A stretch of DNA of 64,000 nt from Buxus sempervirens (Eukaryota > Streptophyta > Magnoliopsida > Buxales > Buxaceae). The notes under the pieces were generated by a model. The model ran no database searches. It was not told where the DNA came from and saw nothing but the letters and a program-made list of their open reading frames with translations. The position numbers were made by a program, and so were the translations under genes. Positions within the stretch are counted from its first letter, which is position 1. Each line of letters starts with the position of its first letter. Below are positions 54,201 through 61,006 of the stretch, one piece after another. Where the stretch lies: the NCBI GenBank assembly GCA_947561395.2, contig OX387184.1, positions 8,804,001 through 8,868,000 on the forward strand. Reading direction: 5' to 3'.

Positions 54201-57200
54201 TGAAAATTCAAATTGTAGAGTCTCTTCGGGCTTCTGTTGTGAAAAAAAATTCAGATTGATAAAATTTGTTAGGAATTCAACTGTGATTAAAAATTCAGAT
54301 TAGTAAAATATGTTAAGGTTTCTGCTGTGATTGAAAAATTCCAATCAATAGAATCTCTTGGGGTTTCTGCTGTGATCAAAAATTCAAACTAATAGAAATC
54401 TATTATGGTTTCTGCTATGATTAAAAATTCAGATAGCTGCAAATAAAAATTCATACTGATAGAAATAAATATGTTAGGATTTCTGCTATGATTAAAAATC
54501 CAGATTGATAGAATCTCTTCAGATTTCTGCTTCAATTAAAAATTCAGATTGATAGAAATCAGTTAGGGTTTCTGCTATTATTAAAATTCTAGACTGATAG
54601 ATTCTCCTAGGGCTTAATTAATAGAATCTACTAGGGTTTCCATTGTTATTAAAAATTCAGATTGACAGATTTTTTTTTTTTTTTGGACAAGCAATTCAGA
54701 TTGACAGAATTTGTTATGCATTTCTGCTGTAATTAAATATTTAGATTGCTAGGGATTTAAAAGGGGCATCTTCTGATATATAATTCATAACATATACCCT
54801 GTCAACATCCTGTGAATTGTAGGTTCAGAGATATGAAAATTTTCCAAGAACAAGAGGGTTTATAAACATATTCACAGTCCATATTTAGATGAAATTCTAC
54901 AGATTAAAAACCTGCAAAATCTCACAGCAATCAGTCCTAAAATTTGTAGACTGGTAAGAGAGTTTAAAACAACATTCACAGCCTTGTTTGGATAAGATTT
55001 TACAGAATAAAAAACTGTAAAATGTTACAGAAATCAGTTCCAATCTATAGGCTTTCAATAACACTAAATTTGCAAAACAAAATTGCCATTTTCCTTAGAG
55101 TTGTAGGCTTAATTTGAGTGAAATTATTGACCACCAAAATTTTAATTTCCTCTCTCTGGGACTGCCGGCCTAAGTGTATTAATTAATATATTGAATCATT
55201 AAATTTCAATAAAGGCATTAGGATTGATTTAAATTAGTAAGTTGTACAATATAATTATGGCTAATCTGAATTCATTAGTGAGTGAATAATGATATTAAAT
55301 CTTGCATACTTTAACTCATTGATCATGAATGCATGTATGATAATTTAGTTCTTGAGATATATGGGAACTTCTGGAATCATAAATTATTATGAATAATGCT
55401 TGAAACTCGCATGAATGCATTAATGAACCTTACATGAACTGCATATCCAGTCAAAGTAAGGTATAAGGGTTTAGAACCCAAAAGGTATCAACAACTCTAT
55501 TAGTAAAAGTGAGGTATGAGTCGTGGACGATAAAGACACCAAAAACTCTTTATAGTGAAAGTGAGGTGTGAGTATCTCTGATTGAACAGTCACCAACATC
55601 TCTTTTGGGACAGTCCTATGAGATATAATGAAGGCTTCTACAGAGCCCTACAATTCAATTTATAGGAAACTATGACTTGAGTGCCTAAATCTAGGATTGC
55701 TCAAGCAATGATTTTTAGATTAAGACCATGCTGGGTACTGGAAGCAGGCCATCACAGGGATGTCTAGCATATCTTCGGATGTATTACCCCTTTCCAAAAA
55801 TAGTAACTAGGTGTTGTGGTCCTATCAGTTAAAAGCCTGCTAAACTGTAATGTATGTGTAAAATACTATAAATGTATTGAGAGGTCAAGGATCTAGAGTC
55901 TATAGTAAGAAAACGTGTTTGAATTGTCCAACACACTTCACATTGCATCCGCATACAACATTTTTGCCACACTTGCTTTTACTTGTTGTACATGGCATGA
56001 CATCTTAGAAGGTTAGCTCAAGACATGCATGCATCCAATACTTACATGAAATTTCATAAGAACATAACACGAATATTTTATGACTTTAATCTCTGCTTTT
56101 GCATGTGTTTGTTTTCTTTAAGTTACTCTACACGTCTAGAGTTTCCAACGGAAACAATGGCATCAACTAAGCACAAGCTCATTCTATTATTACCAAATTA
56201 AAGTACTGCTCAGATGATCAATACCGGATCAGTATACTTTTCTGGAATCAACATTCTGAGATATTGAGTTAAATCTATTAGAATAGTTAAGATTTAATTA
56301 TTTGATAGGAAATGATGATTGAAATTTCCAATTTTATTTATGTTATGTTGATTTGCATGTCATTTATTTATTTATAAGTTGAATTTTATTGAATTACATA
56401 TTTCATTATTAATGAATCATTTCCACTAAATTTTTAATTAAAAAAAAGTACTCTAATTGCTTTTACCTGTGCCTAGTCTTCATTTATTTAAATTTCAATT
56501 ATTGATTTATATTTAAATTGATTTCAATAGAGTATGACACATGCATAGCTTATTTCTCATCTGAGGTGAGAATTACAGTGATACTCCAATTCATAGATTT
56601 ACAACATTATTATACCGAACTTGGGGAATGACAAATCTTTCTGCTTTGACCATAGACAAACTGAGAACTCACATACACTAGGAGGTGCCTTGTTTATGCT
56701 CTTTGCAGATTATGTGACTTTGGTAGGCTAAACTAAAAGAGGAATATATTCAATTCAAGACTAGAATTACAGAAAAGTTCATTGGATAAAAAAATGTCCA
56801 AACTAAGGCAAATTAAAACAAGCATATGAAGAGTTACTTCAGTTTAAATGGTAAAACAGGTGAAGCATTGGTAAGAATTGATAAACACATGATTCGCAGG
56901 GAATGTCTTTTGTTGTCCAGGAATAATTACCAATAAAGATGTGGATGTTGAAAATGATGTTACACACAGAACTAGAATGCACAAATGGTAAAACATTGGA
57001 AGCGTTGATAAGAATTGAAAACCATATGATTCTCAAGGCTAATGGTGAGAGCCACCTCAAAATTGCCATATAAATTATATTCAATGAAAATTTAAAATCA
57101 AATTTTAAGACAACTATTACACCAGCTGAACTAGAATGTTAGGAAACGAGACATAAAAGATGGTAACTCATGTTTTTTCTAACCACAAAAATGACGCACA

Positions 57201-57934
57201 TCCAAATCTACAATAACAGATCATCGAATTGAAAAGCTAAAACTTACCTGAACACAATGTTGTTACTTATCAAATTTTAAAAGAAAAGAGTGATAAAAAA
57301 ATGTACACAATCTCCATTTCGCTGCTACGTCTTATCAGCAAAAAGTTAGTGAATCAAAGCATAACAACTCGACTCGGTAGAGTGAAAAAAATGTTGGCTA
57401 ATCTACATTAGCATTTTATCCGATAAACCAAATAAGAACAATCCGAATTGGACAACAGAAAACGTTCGGAAATCGGACGAACCGAAAATAATTGAATAAT
57501 GAAACGACGGGATCGATTCAAACGGACCTTTGAGAATATAGGCCTGAAGAAGAGCGGGATCGAGTTGAAGTGCCTTGTCGCAGTCCTTGATCACATGCTT
57601 GTGCAGCTCTAGCTGGCTGTAGCAGAAGGCTCGATTGCTGAAACAAACATTTTCAGCCATAATTCAATTTATCCGGCGAATTCTCCAAAAACATTTTCCA
57701 AAATGGAGATCAAGATACTAATACCAAAAAATTAAAAAACAAAAAAGATAAAAGATAATTTTCTCTTTTCTTCCAAAGGAATTGAAGAAGAAAATAAAGG
57801 GAGGAAACCGACCAGACGTCTTGGATGACGCATGATTGGGAGAGGAGGGAATCAAGAACGCGAATGGCCTTAGACCAGTTCCGGGAGCTGCAAAGCTTCA
57901 AGAGCTCAACCCTCTCAGAGATGGTAGACCCCAT
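18293..57934 (-). CDS. SRFR1: SRFR1-like TPR protein, 23 exons, 982 residues
   Basis: Exons on the minus strand: 57934-57813, 57637-57528, 53440-52971, 50856-50812, 50700-50599, 50520-50440, 44664-44598, 44468-44368, 44246-44139, 38850-38780, 38668-38612, 36506-36398, 36303-36223, 35974-35888, 32225-32019, 30122-29788, 26782-26696, 26590-26491, 22022-21931, 21783-21745, 21660-21570, 18769-18672, 18581-18293. Every border is GT-AG and all phases match, giving 2949 nt with one stop. Residues 1-115 hold TPR-type helices (LLKLCSSRNWSKAIRVLDSL, NRAFCYSQLELHKH). A Ser-rich linker covers about 140-215, and a TPR array about 235-510. Then comes a conserved C-terminal half (EYWCKKLHPKNVCEVVYRQPP; SWQDVY; VVWVNKL; GYDFAIRTPCTP; YGSTDL) with one hydrophobic segment near 898-918 (VVGYVVLLGLFLAANM). 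Arabidopsis SRFR1 (At4g37460) is a negative regulator of effector-triggered immunity that associates with EDS1, SGT1 and NLR receptors. The gene lies next to KAI2, as in Arabidopsis. The ATG at 57934 is the first in frame. Confidence 0.93.
20391..20460. repeat. 35-bp tandem duplication in SRFR1 intron 21
   Basis: The unit TTGTGCTGCTCAAACAAACT with flanks occurs twice back to back at period 35, nearly identical. It lies far from either splice site. Confidence 0.7.
20971..21170. repeat. Imperfect 120-bp tandem duplication in SRFR1 intron 21
   Basis: CATGATGGCTTTAA plus the following AGTTGCATA/AATTGCATA and GATCAAGTTCCC/AATCAAGTTCCC blocks recur with period 120 (20971 and 21091). Diverged, with no coding sense. 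Confidence 0.5.
22420..22769. repeat. Near-identical 76-bp direct repeat pair in SRFR1 intron 18
   Basis: 22420-22495 and 22694-22769 differ at only about two positions (shared core GGAGCTCAATTAACTCTCAA ... CACACAGGTCTTGCATGAAA). They are 274 bp apart with unrelated sequence between. Origin unclear; it is not a recognised transposon end. Confidence 0.75.
23200..23325 (+). repeat. RTE-type LINE 3' end fragment in SRFR1 intron 18
   Basis: The stretch ends CCAACCCCAACTAGTTTGGATTAGACATTTTGTTG. This matches the tail of plant RTE LINEs (D-P-N codons followed by the CCCAACTAGTTTGGGATTAAGGC block and TTG repeats). Upstream codons resemble W-R-x-R-I-H-V-A-D-P in a frame-shifted form. Confidence 0.45.
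23540..25260 (+). pseudogene. L1-type LINE reverse transcriptase relic in SRFR1 intron 18
   Basis: Sense to the window and antisense to SRFR1. In order I can read: GFKMMQGLKALKVNIKRWNK, the SKAL-KGERNTKFFHR-ANGR linker (about 23825-23885), KAPG-DGF (about 24105-24125), CKVDLDKAYDRV (the D-K-A-Y-D-R motif, about 24475-24510), then RGLRQGYPLSPPLFTLVSDV at 24653-24712 (the RQG-PLSP motif). The FADD catalytic box is destroyed (HSAQ in place of QFADD). Many stops and frameshifts; no endonuclease domain and no poly(A) tail. Confidence 0.7.
25740..26410 (+). pseudogene. RTE-type LINE relic in SRFR1 intron 18
   Basis: A different LINE clade from its neighbour. The block K-MK-GKAL ... IP-EI-KC ... 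W-LF-N--L--KKMPDVWR (25775-25920) and a later VVEKFKDNRRDIHMIFI block (26125-26175) follow the order in plant RTE reverse transcriptases. The sequence ends near 26405 with the typical GATTTGCATTGCTGACACCA ... GGATAAAGCATTTTG tail. Strongly decayed, antisense to SRFR1. Confidence 0.55.
26612..26659 (-). repeat. Partial copies of SRFR1 exon 17 and exon 18 inside intron 17
   Basis: 26612-26651 is about 88% identical to exon 17 positions 26740-26778 (shared core GAGTGTGAGACCCAAATC). The adjoining CTCACGGACAT at 26649-26659 is identical to exon 18 positions 26543-26553. The whole intron is only 105 bp, so nearly half of it is copied exon sequence. On the sense strand the copy is preceded by TTTTATTTCTAG, which looks like a 3' splice site. 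Confidence 0.65.
26953..29160 (-). pseudogene. 5'-truncated L1-type LINE (RT, zf-RVT, RNase H) in SRFR1 intron 16
   Basis: Same strand as SRFR1. The sequence begins in mid-RT (LRHSVLQWKGFGNRWRKWIK, about 29160-29100). The open frame at 29085-28462 has LLNGS, SSRGL, LQFADDIIVF (the catalytic FADD box), SYLGLPLGG and GGRITLIKSALSNLP. After a frameshift near 28240 the long frame to 26953 carries a zf-RVT region (IPPKIKAFVW; CILCMRQGESIDHLFIHC; AVFWFIWKERNSRIFEDK) and an RNase H domain (KLNFDGCSLGNPGAAGVGGV; AELLAL; VIEGDAANVV). The last catalytic Asp of RNase H is missing because the frame ends early. No endonuclease, no poly(A) tail and no clear TSD. The long open frames indicate the youngest large LINE in the window. 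Confidence 0.88.
31630..31800 (-). pseudogene. Possible LINE zf-RVT relic in SRFR1 intron 15
   Basis: The minus strand reads, with stops, like FEAFFWYTIQSRVLIPDDLR then QCLLCKCGSEDVNSL. This is the spacing of the LINE zf-RVT region (a Cys-x-x-Cys followed by E-D-V-N-H-L). Too decayed to be certain. Confidence 0.3.
33505..33725 (-). mobile_element. SINE-like element with RTE-type tail in SRFR1 intron 14
   Basis: On the minus strand the piece includes ACGCAACCATCCTCCTTTAT and GTTTGGGACCGGCAGCA, phrases I associate with common plant SINE/RTE-derived repeats. It ends TTGCTGACCCCACTTTGTTGGGA, then a CTTATGATGATGAT tail, the same 3' tail type as the RTE LINE relics. No intact pol III box was confirmed. 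Confidence 0.45.
35122..35143 (-). mobile_element. 22-bp L1 3'-tail insertion with 13-bp TSD
   Basis: On the minus strand the insert is CACTTATCAAAAAAAAAAAT plus two bases. ACTTATCAAAA is exactly the terminal sequence of the L1 copy that ends at 45101. The insert is bounded by a perfect 13-bp direct repeat CTGTTTGCTGTAA at 35109-35121 and 35144-35156. It lies in SRFR1 intron 14. Confidence 0.7.
35365..35520 (+). mobile_element. Possible tRNA-derived SINE
   Basis: ACCATCACTTGGTGCGAAAG, then about 40 nt later GCAAATTCGAGTTTGAA, roughly mimic pol III A and B boxes, and CCCCTCCTAGGACCC follows, a phrase common in plant SINEs. No clear tail or TSD was seen. Low confidence. Confidence 0.3.
38977..39048. 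repeat. 37-bp tandem duplication in SRFR1 intron 9
   Basis: GCAAAGTTTTGTATTTCAAT plus TTTGCCTG is repeated once with a single-T length difference. Confidence 0.65.
40225..40795 (+). pseudogene. 5'-truncated L1 3' end (zf-RVT) in SRFR1 intron 9
   Basis: The open frame at 40290-40706 reads MKRGWQFPSRCSLCKADVET then VNHLLIHCP, a good zf-RVT finger, followed by AVMWAVWKERNNRIFENKER, the conserved post-finger helix. A short 3' UTR ends in TTACCGATCAAAAAAAA at 40782-40803, the L1 tail form. The fragment starts abruptly near 40225. I found no TSD. It is antisense to SRFR1. Confidence 0.75.
40965..41250 (-). repeat. RTE/SINE-type tail, decayed, in SRFR1 intron 9
   Basis: On the minus strand CCTCCAACTAGTTGGATAAAGG is followed by a (GTTATT)n-like tail, resembling the RTE/SINE 3' end. 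The body at 41020-41250 is too diverged to classify. Confidence 0.35.
43220..43570. repeat. Diverged 227-bp tandem duplication in SRFR1 intron 9
   Basis: The segment around GGTCCAAGGCATTTCCATCT (43273) recurs around GGTCCAAGGCAGTTCCATCT (43500), together with the later ATAGAATNA...AAGGAATGAACC block. The second copy runs into a C-rich tract (CCACCC/CACCCC, 43560-43650) and an AAATAAA-rich tract. Confidence 0.6.
44703..45101 (+). mobile_element. 5'-truncated L1 insertion with 15-bp TSD beside SRFR1 exon 7
   Basis: The 399-bp insert holds the last part of an L1 ORF (FFATIWNIWSVRNWRIFDD; DIVRNWASIVHF then stop at 44958-44960), a 3' UTR and a poly(A) tail after TTTACTTATCAAAA. It is flanked by a perfect 15-bp direct repeat AAGAGAATTACTACA at 44688-44702 and 45102-45116. 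Exon 7 of SRFR1 begins at 44664, so the insertion point is only 24-38 nt upstream of that splice acceptor, in the usual branch-point zone. It is antisense to SRFR1. The exact TSD suggests a recent insertion. Confidence 0.9.
45463..45490 (-). mobile_element. Possible L1 tail fragment (poly-T plus GATAGGTACC)
   Basis: A run of Ts followed by GATAGG reads on the minus strand as CCTATCAAAA..., close to the L1 terminus CTTATCAAAA. The flanks ACCTTGTCTGA and ACCTCATCTAA look like a decayed TSD (about 8 of 11 matches). Weaker than the other two tail insertions. Confidence 0.4.
46185..46490. other. GC-rich island in SRFR1 intron 6, origin unknown
   Basis: This stretch is far richer in G+C and CpG than the surrounding intron, with recurring TTTCGCC, CACGCCGC and GGCGGC words (for example GGTGGCACGGCGGCGGCATG). 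Open frames run through it on both strands but have no recognisable domain. It could be a captured promoter or UTR, or a transposon terminal region. No inverted ends or TSD were found. Confidence 0.4.
46522..47048. repeat. Tandem duplication of about 260 bp in SRFR1 intron 6
   Basis: 46522-46776 and 46783-47048 are about 93-95% identical (shared start GACTTAA-ATTCTGCTAATTA, shared end AAAAATGACATTACAAAATTT). A more diverged partial third copy of the end part follows at about 47100-47165 (CCACTTGCCAGG ... TGTCAAAAAATTTCC). Confidence 0.8.
48381..48434. repeat. GA-rich microsatellite in SRFR1 intron 6
   Basis: G/A-only low-complexity run ending in (GA)n. Similar simple repeats are (TA)n at 48966-48982 and (TG)n at 51182-51209 in intron 3. 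Confidence 0.8.
53757..53935 (-). pseudogene. RTE-type LINE ORF C-terminus in SRFR1 intron 2
   Basis: The minus strand reads without stops GLKQARGRLKKTWMECVKQD, then LQKHRLTEDVIFNRAGWKDK, then ILVANPLWW, followed by a (ATG)n-type tail GCTTATGATGATGATG. This is the C-terminus of plant RTE LINEs (RGRPKKTW ... DL ... LTEDMALDR-EWR-RI-VADP). Same strand as SRFR1, 5'-truncated. Confidence 0.65.
54128..54752. repeat. Diverged minisatellite of about 12 units in SRFR1 intron 2
   Basis: Successive units of roughly 50 bp follow the pattern TTAGGGTTTCTGCTGTGATT then AAAAATTCAGATTGATAGAA with variable spacing. At least ten units can be followed by eye. Units differ by 10-25% and some are truncated. It is interrupted by a 23-bp poly-T insertion at 54670. 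Confidence 0.75.
54670..54692 (-). mobile_element. 23-bp retrotransposon-tail insertion with 16-bp TSD
   Basis: The insert is 15 T followed by GGACAAGC, i.e. GCTTGTCC plus poly(A) on the minus strand. A perfect 16-bp repeat AATTCAGATTGACAGA flanks it at 54654-54669 and 54693-54708. Since the host sequence is itself a minisatellite with similar units, part of the apparent TSD could be unit repetition, but an exact 16-bp match abutting the insert is better explained by target-primed insertion. Confidence 0.6.
54753..57527. other. Rest of SRFR1 intron 2
   Basis: No gene was recognised. 56850-57065 contains a loose duplication of about 150 bp (GGTAAAACA...GAAGC-TTG-TAAGAATTGA...ATATGATTC blocks). 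Confidence 0.4.
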
Positions 57935-58240
57935 CAACCAAGACCGCGTTGATTTATCCGGATCCGTTCCCTTTTATCTTCTTCGTCGTCTTCTTCTTCC
58001 TCCTCGGTTGAGACTTGTAGAGAGAGAAGAAACTGGGAACTCTTGATGCCGTCTACTCGTGGCGATGTTGAGACGGGACGGGTACACACTACACACTAGG
58101 AGTTGATTTTCGGTGCCGTAAGTCGTGAGCAATTCGCAATTTCGCACCGCTAATCCCTAAAAACCCTCACGGAGTTCTTCCGTTAAAGCGTTCAAGCTTG
58201 GTGCTGTATCGTGGAGGGTTTTGCTTATCCTCGAAGGGTA
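57935..58240 (-). promoter_or_regulatory. 5' leader and proximal promoter of SRFR1
   Basis: Sequence upstream of the ATG at 57934 is GC-richer than the introns and contains a (GAA/GAG)n-rich stretch on the sense strand (57965-58035), a common plant leader feature. No ATG lies immediately upstream in frame. I cannot place the transcription start. Confidence 0.4.
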
Positions 58241-60158
58241 TTCACGTCTTTTCGTCTAAAATACAATTCCATAATACCGTTAATTTTTCCTTTTAAACTT
58301 ATTAATTCTTTTCAAATTTTAAAAAGCTCGTATATTCGAACCGTATGGCAATCGTATGCGTATCAGACCCTTATTTTACAAGCGCTTCCCGTTTTTTCAA
58401 AAAATCATGCAACTCAAGTGATATGATCTGTGAATTCGTTTTTAAAATTAGAGATTTTATTTTTTAAGCTAAATGCATCGATGACAATATTCAGTGAGTG
58501 CAATATTTTGGATGGGACATCCAAGCTATTAAATAAAAAATAGAGGATTAATTATGATTTTTGTAAGATATTATTTATAAATTTTTGAAGATATTGATCG
58601 CTCTCTTTTTTTTCTTTTTCTTTTTTTGGGTAATATTGATTGATAACGAGACGATCTTCCCCTTTGTTTTTTTTTTGTGAATAATCTTTTCCTTTTCTTA
58701 TTTCCTGTGATCTTCGTCATTTGTGCCTTTTCCATTATTTTATTATGTAACCGAGGGTCAAAGCTGTATGATAACCGCCCCTTTCTTTTATTTTTTGATC
58801 TCTGCACCAGCGGATATAAAAGCCGATGCATATGGCGATTAGATCAACCTGCAAGGGTTGCACGTGATTACAAACTTACAAAGAGATGCTTCCCGGAAAT
58901 GCATAAAGGCAGAAGGCCGTGAAAAAAGAGAAAGTAAGATGGAGACATCATGAATGTGCGCTTTATTCTTAAGCTCCTCGTCAAGCCATCGGAAGATGCA
59001 GAGTAAGGAAAAAGATGCGAGCCTAGGTTGGAATATCTGCTAGTCTAACGGTGTGCAGGGAATAAACATCAACATCTTTCATATACATATACATCGCACT
59101 CACCGTCAGGACTAACAAATCTTCTAACAAGGGGCTCTACTCAATTTCAAGTCAACAAATTTTGCTTTGATGCTTCCAAGCAGTGCCACAAACTTGGCGA
59201 TGCCAACAATTCGGTTAAAAAAAATACCTATTCGTTTTTAGTTTGGTTTCACTTTTATGGTTAAACTGAACCGATTATATGTTTATATTTTTAATTCAAA
59301 TCACTAATCAGGGACGGTTCATTTTATTGGTTACAACAAATAAACTGAATCAAACCAAACTTGTTATGTTAGATTTGGGTTTTTATTAATCGGTTTTTGG
59401 TTTCTTCAAAATTGAATCAAAACCAAACGTCCCTAAATTTATACTTGGACTTCACAAATCTAGATTTTAAATGGTTAGATTAAGGTTTTAACATCCTCTA
59501 TACCTTTTTTCTTGCACTCATGTTTGAACTTTGAGAACATTTGGAAGTTGAGAGAAGTTTTTCCTCTCGTAAAAATTGAAACCATACATATGCTACACTT
59601 CGGCAACATATATCCTTTAAAATGCACATATGAGTAAAAGAAGTGTAGAGGGTGTCACACTGGATGGAGGGCATAAGCATGAACAATCTGGCAATGGTTC
59701 ACTTTTGAAGAAAATGGAAACCAAACCAACACGTGTATCACACAGAAGATGAAGATGCATTTTAGGCATTTTTAATTTCATTTCCATATTTCTTAAAAAA
59801 CTATAAATCCCACACAATTTCCCCACCATTCAAACACAGGTGGACGTGGAAAATATCACTGGTTCCACATTGTCTATGTATCCAAACGCTGCAGTGATCG
59901 ACTATTTTCTGAGGTTGCAGTGAGTGCACATTCAAGGCCGGAATGATGTCTTATCTACCATTGTGAGTTTCATCTGATGCCATTCAATGGTACCAGCGGG
60001 AAATGTGCAGATGGATGTCCATTTTAATAAGGGGCCCACATCCCAAATTACATCCCATCCCATCCGATGGTTTCATGGCACCATCGGAAATGAACACATT
60101 ATGTTCCTTTCGGAAAGTTAAACATTGGTTAAAAGTTAAATTGAAAAGCACAAGTCTG
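58241..60158. other. Intergenic region between SRFR1 and the GGTACC foldback
   Basis: No gene was recognised. 59205-59430 is a low-complexity stretch of AACCGAT / GGTTTGGTTT words in both orientations (for example AACTGAACCGATTATATG and ATCGGTTTTTGGTTTC), probably a decayed MITE. Confidence 0.35.
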
Positions 60159-60182
60159 GTGATTTGTTGCCTCTGCTGGTAC

Positions 60183-60558
60183 AGGATCCTTTGTGAAACA
60201 GGAAGGTACCCTCAGTTTATACTGAGGTACCTTCAATTTATATTAGGTACCTTAGGTTTAGAAGGGGGTACCTTAGACTAATTTTGGTAACTGCATATGG
60301 CTTATCATAAGGGGGTACCTTAGGCTTATATGGAGTAACTTAGACTTACATGAGGTACCCTAATATAAATCGAAACCTAAGGTACCCTCATGTAAGTCTA
60401 AGGTGCTCTCATATAAGTTTAAGGTATTCCTCATAGTAAGTCATATGCAGTTAACAAAATTAGCCTAAGGTATCCCTTCTAAACCTAAGGTACCCTAATA
60501 TAAATCAAAGGTACTTCAATATAAACCGAGGGTACCTTCCTGCTTCATAGAGGATCCT
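60183..60558. mobile_element. Foldback element built of GGTACC-containing units
   Basis: 376 bp that pair with themselves from the outer AGGATCCT boxes (60183-60190 and 60551-60558) to a centre near 60370. At least nine exact GGTACC sites plus several one-mismatch versions are spaced 15-35 bp apart, each followed or preceded by TTAGG/CTTATAT words. The arms differ by roughly 10-15%. A 20-bp direct repeat with three transition differences (GTGATTYGTTRCCTCTRCTG) lies just outside, at 60159-60178 and 60587-60606; it may be an old target duplication or part of a longer unit. No open frame. Confidence 0.75.
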
Positions 60559-60609
60559 GGGCCGCCTATGCTCTTTACCAAAAAAAGTGATTCGTTACCT
60601 CTACTGAAA

Positions 60610-61006
60610 GTTGAGTCTATGAAACGTACTTCCGTAAAAACTACTAGTGAAGCCCATCAAAAGAAATAGAGCCAATCTAAAATAGGAAGACTTAACGTCT
60701 CTGCCCATTATTGGTTCTTTTGGAAAATTAACTTAAACTTGGCCCATAACCTATATCATATATAACCCCGGCGACTAGGATTGCCAAAATATGCTGACTT
60801 TCCAAAACAGCCCTGACATAACATATTGCGAAGATTCATTAATAAAAGGTACAATAATTTACACCTTGATAATAAAGAGAAAATTACAATCACGAACAGC
60901 TTATACACTAATTTACACTTTGATCAGATGAAGAAGTCCGATCTCTGGATTTTGCAAATTAACAGAGCAGTACATTAGAACAGATTAGACAAACGACTAA
61001 CGAAAA
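60610..61006 (-). other. 3' flank of the KAI2 gene
   Basis: Probable 3' UTR of KAI2 followed by intergenic sequence toward the foldback. No canonical AATAAA was found on the minus strand close to the stop. Confidence 0.35.

Noticed and set aside
57935-57937. Alternative SRFR1 start one codon upstream
   Set aside because: The codon is TTG. The first ATG in frame is at 57934-57932 and fits the family N-terminus.
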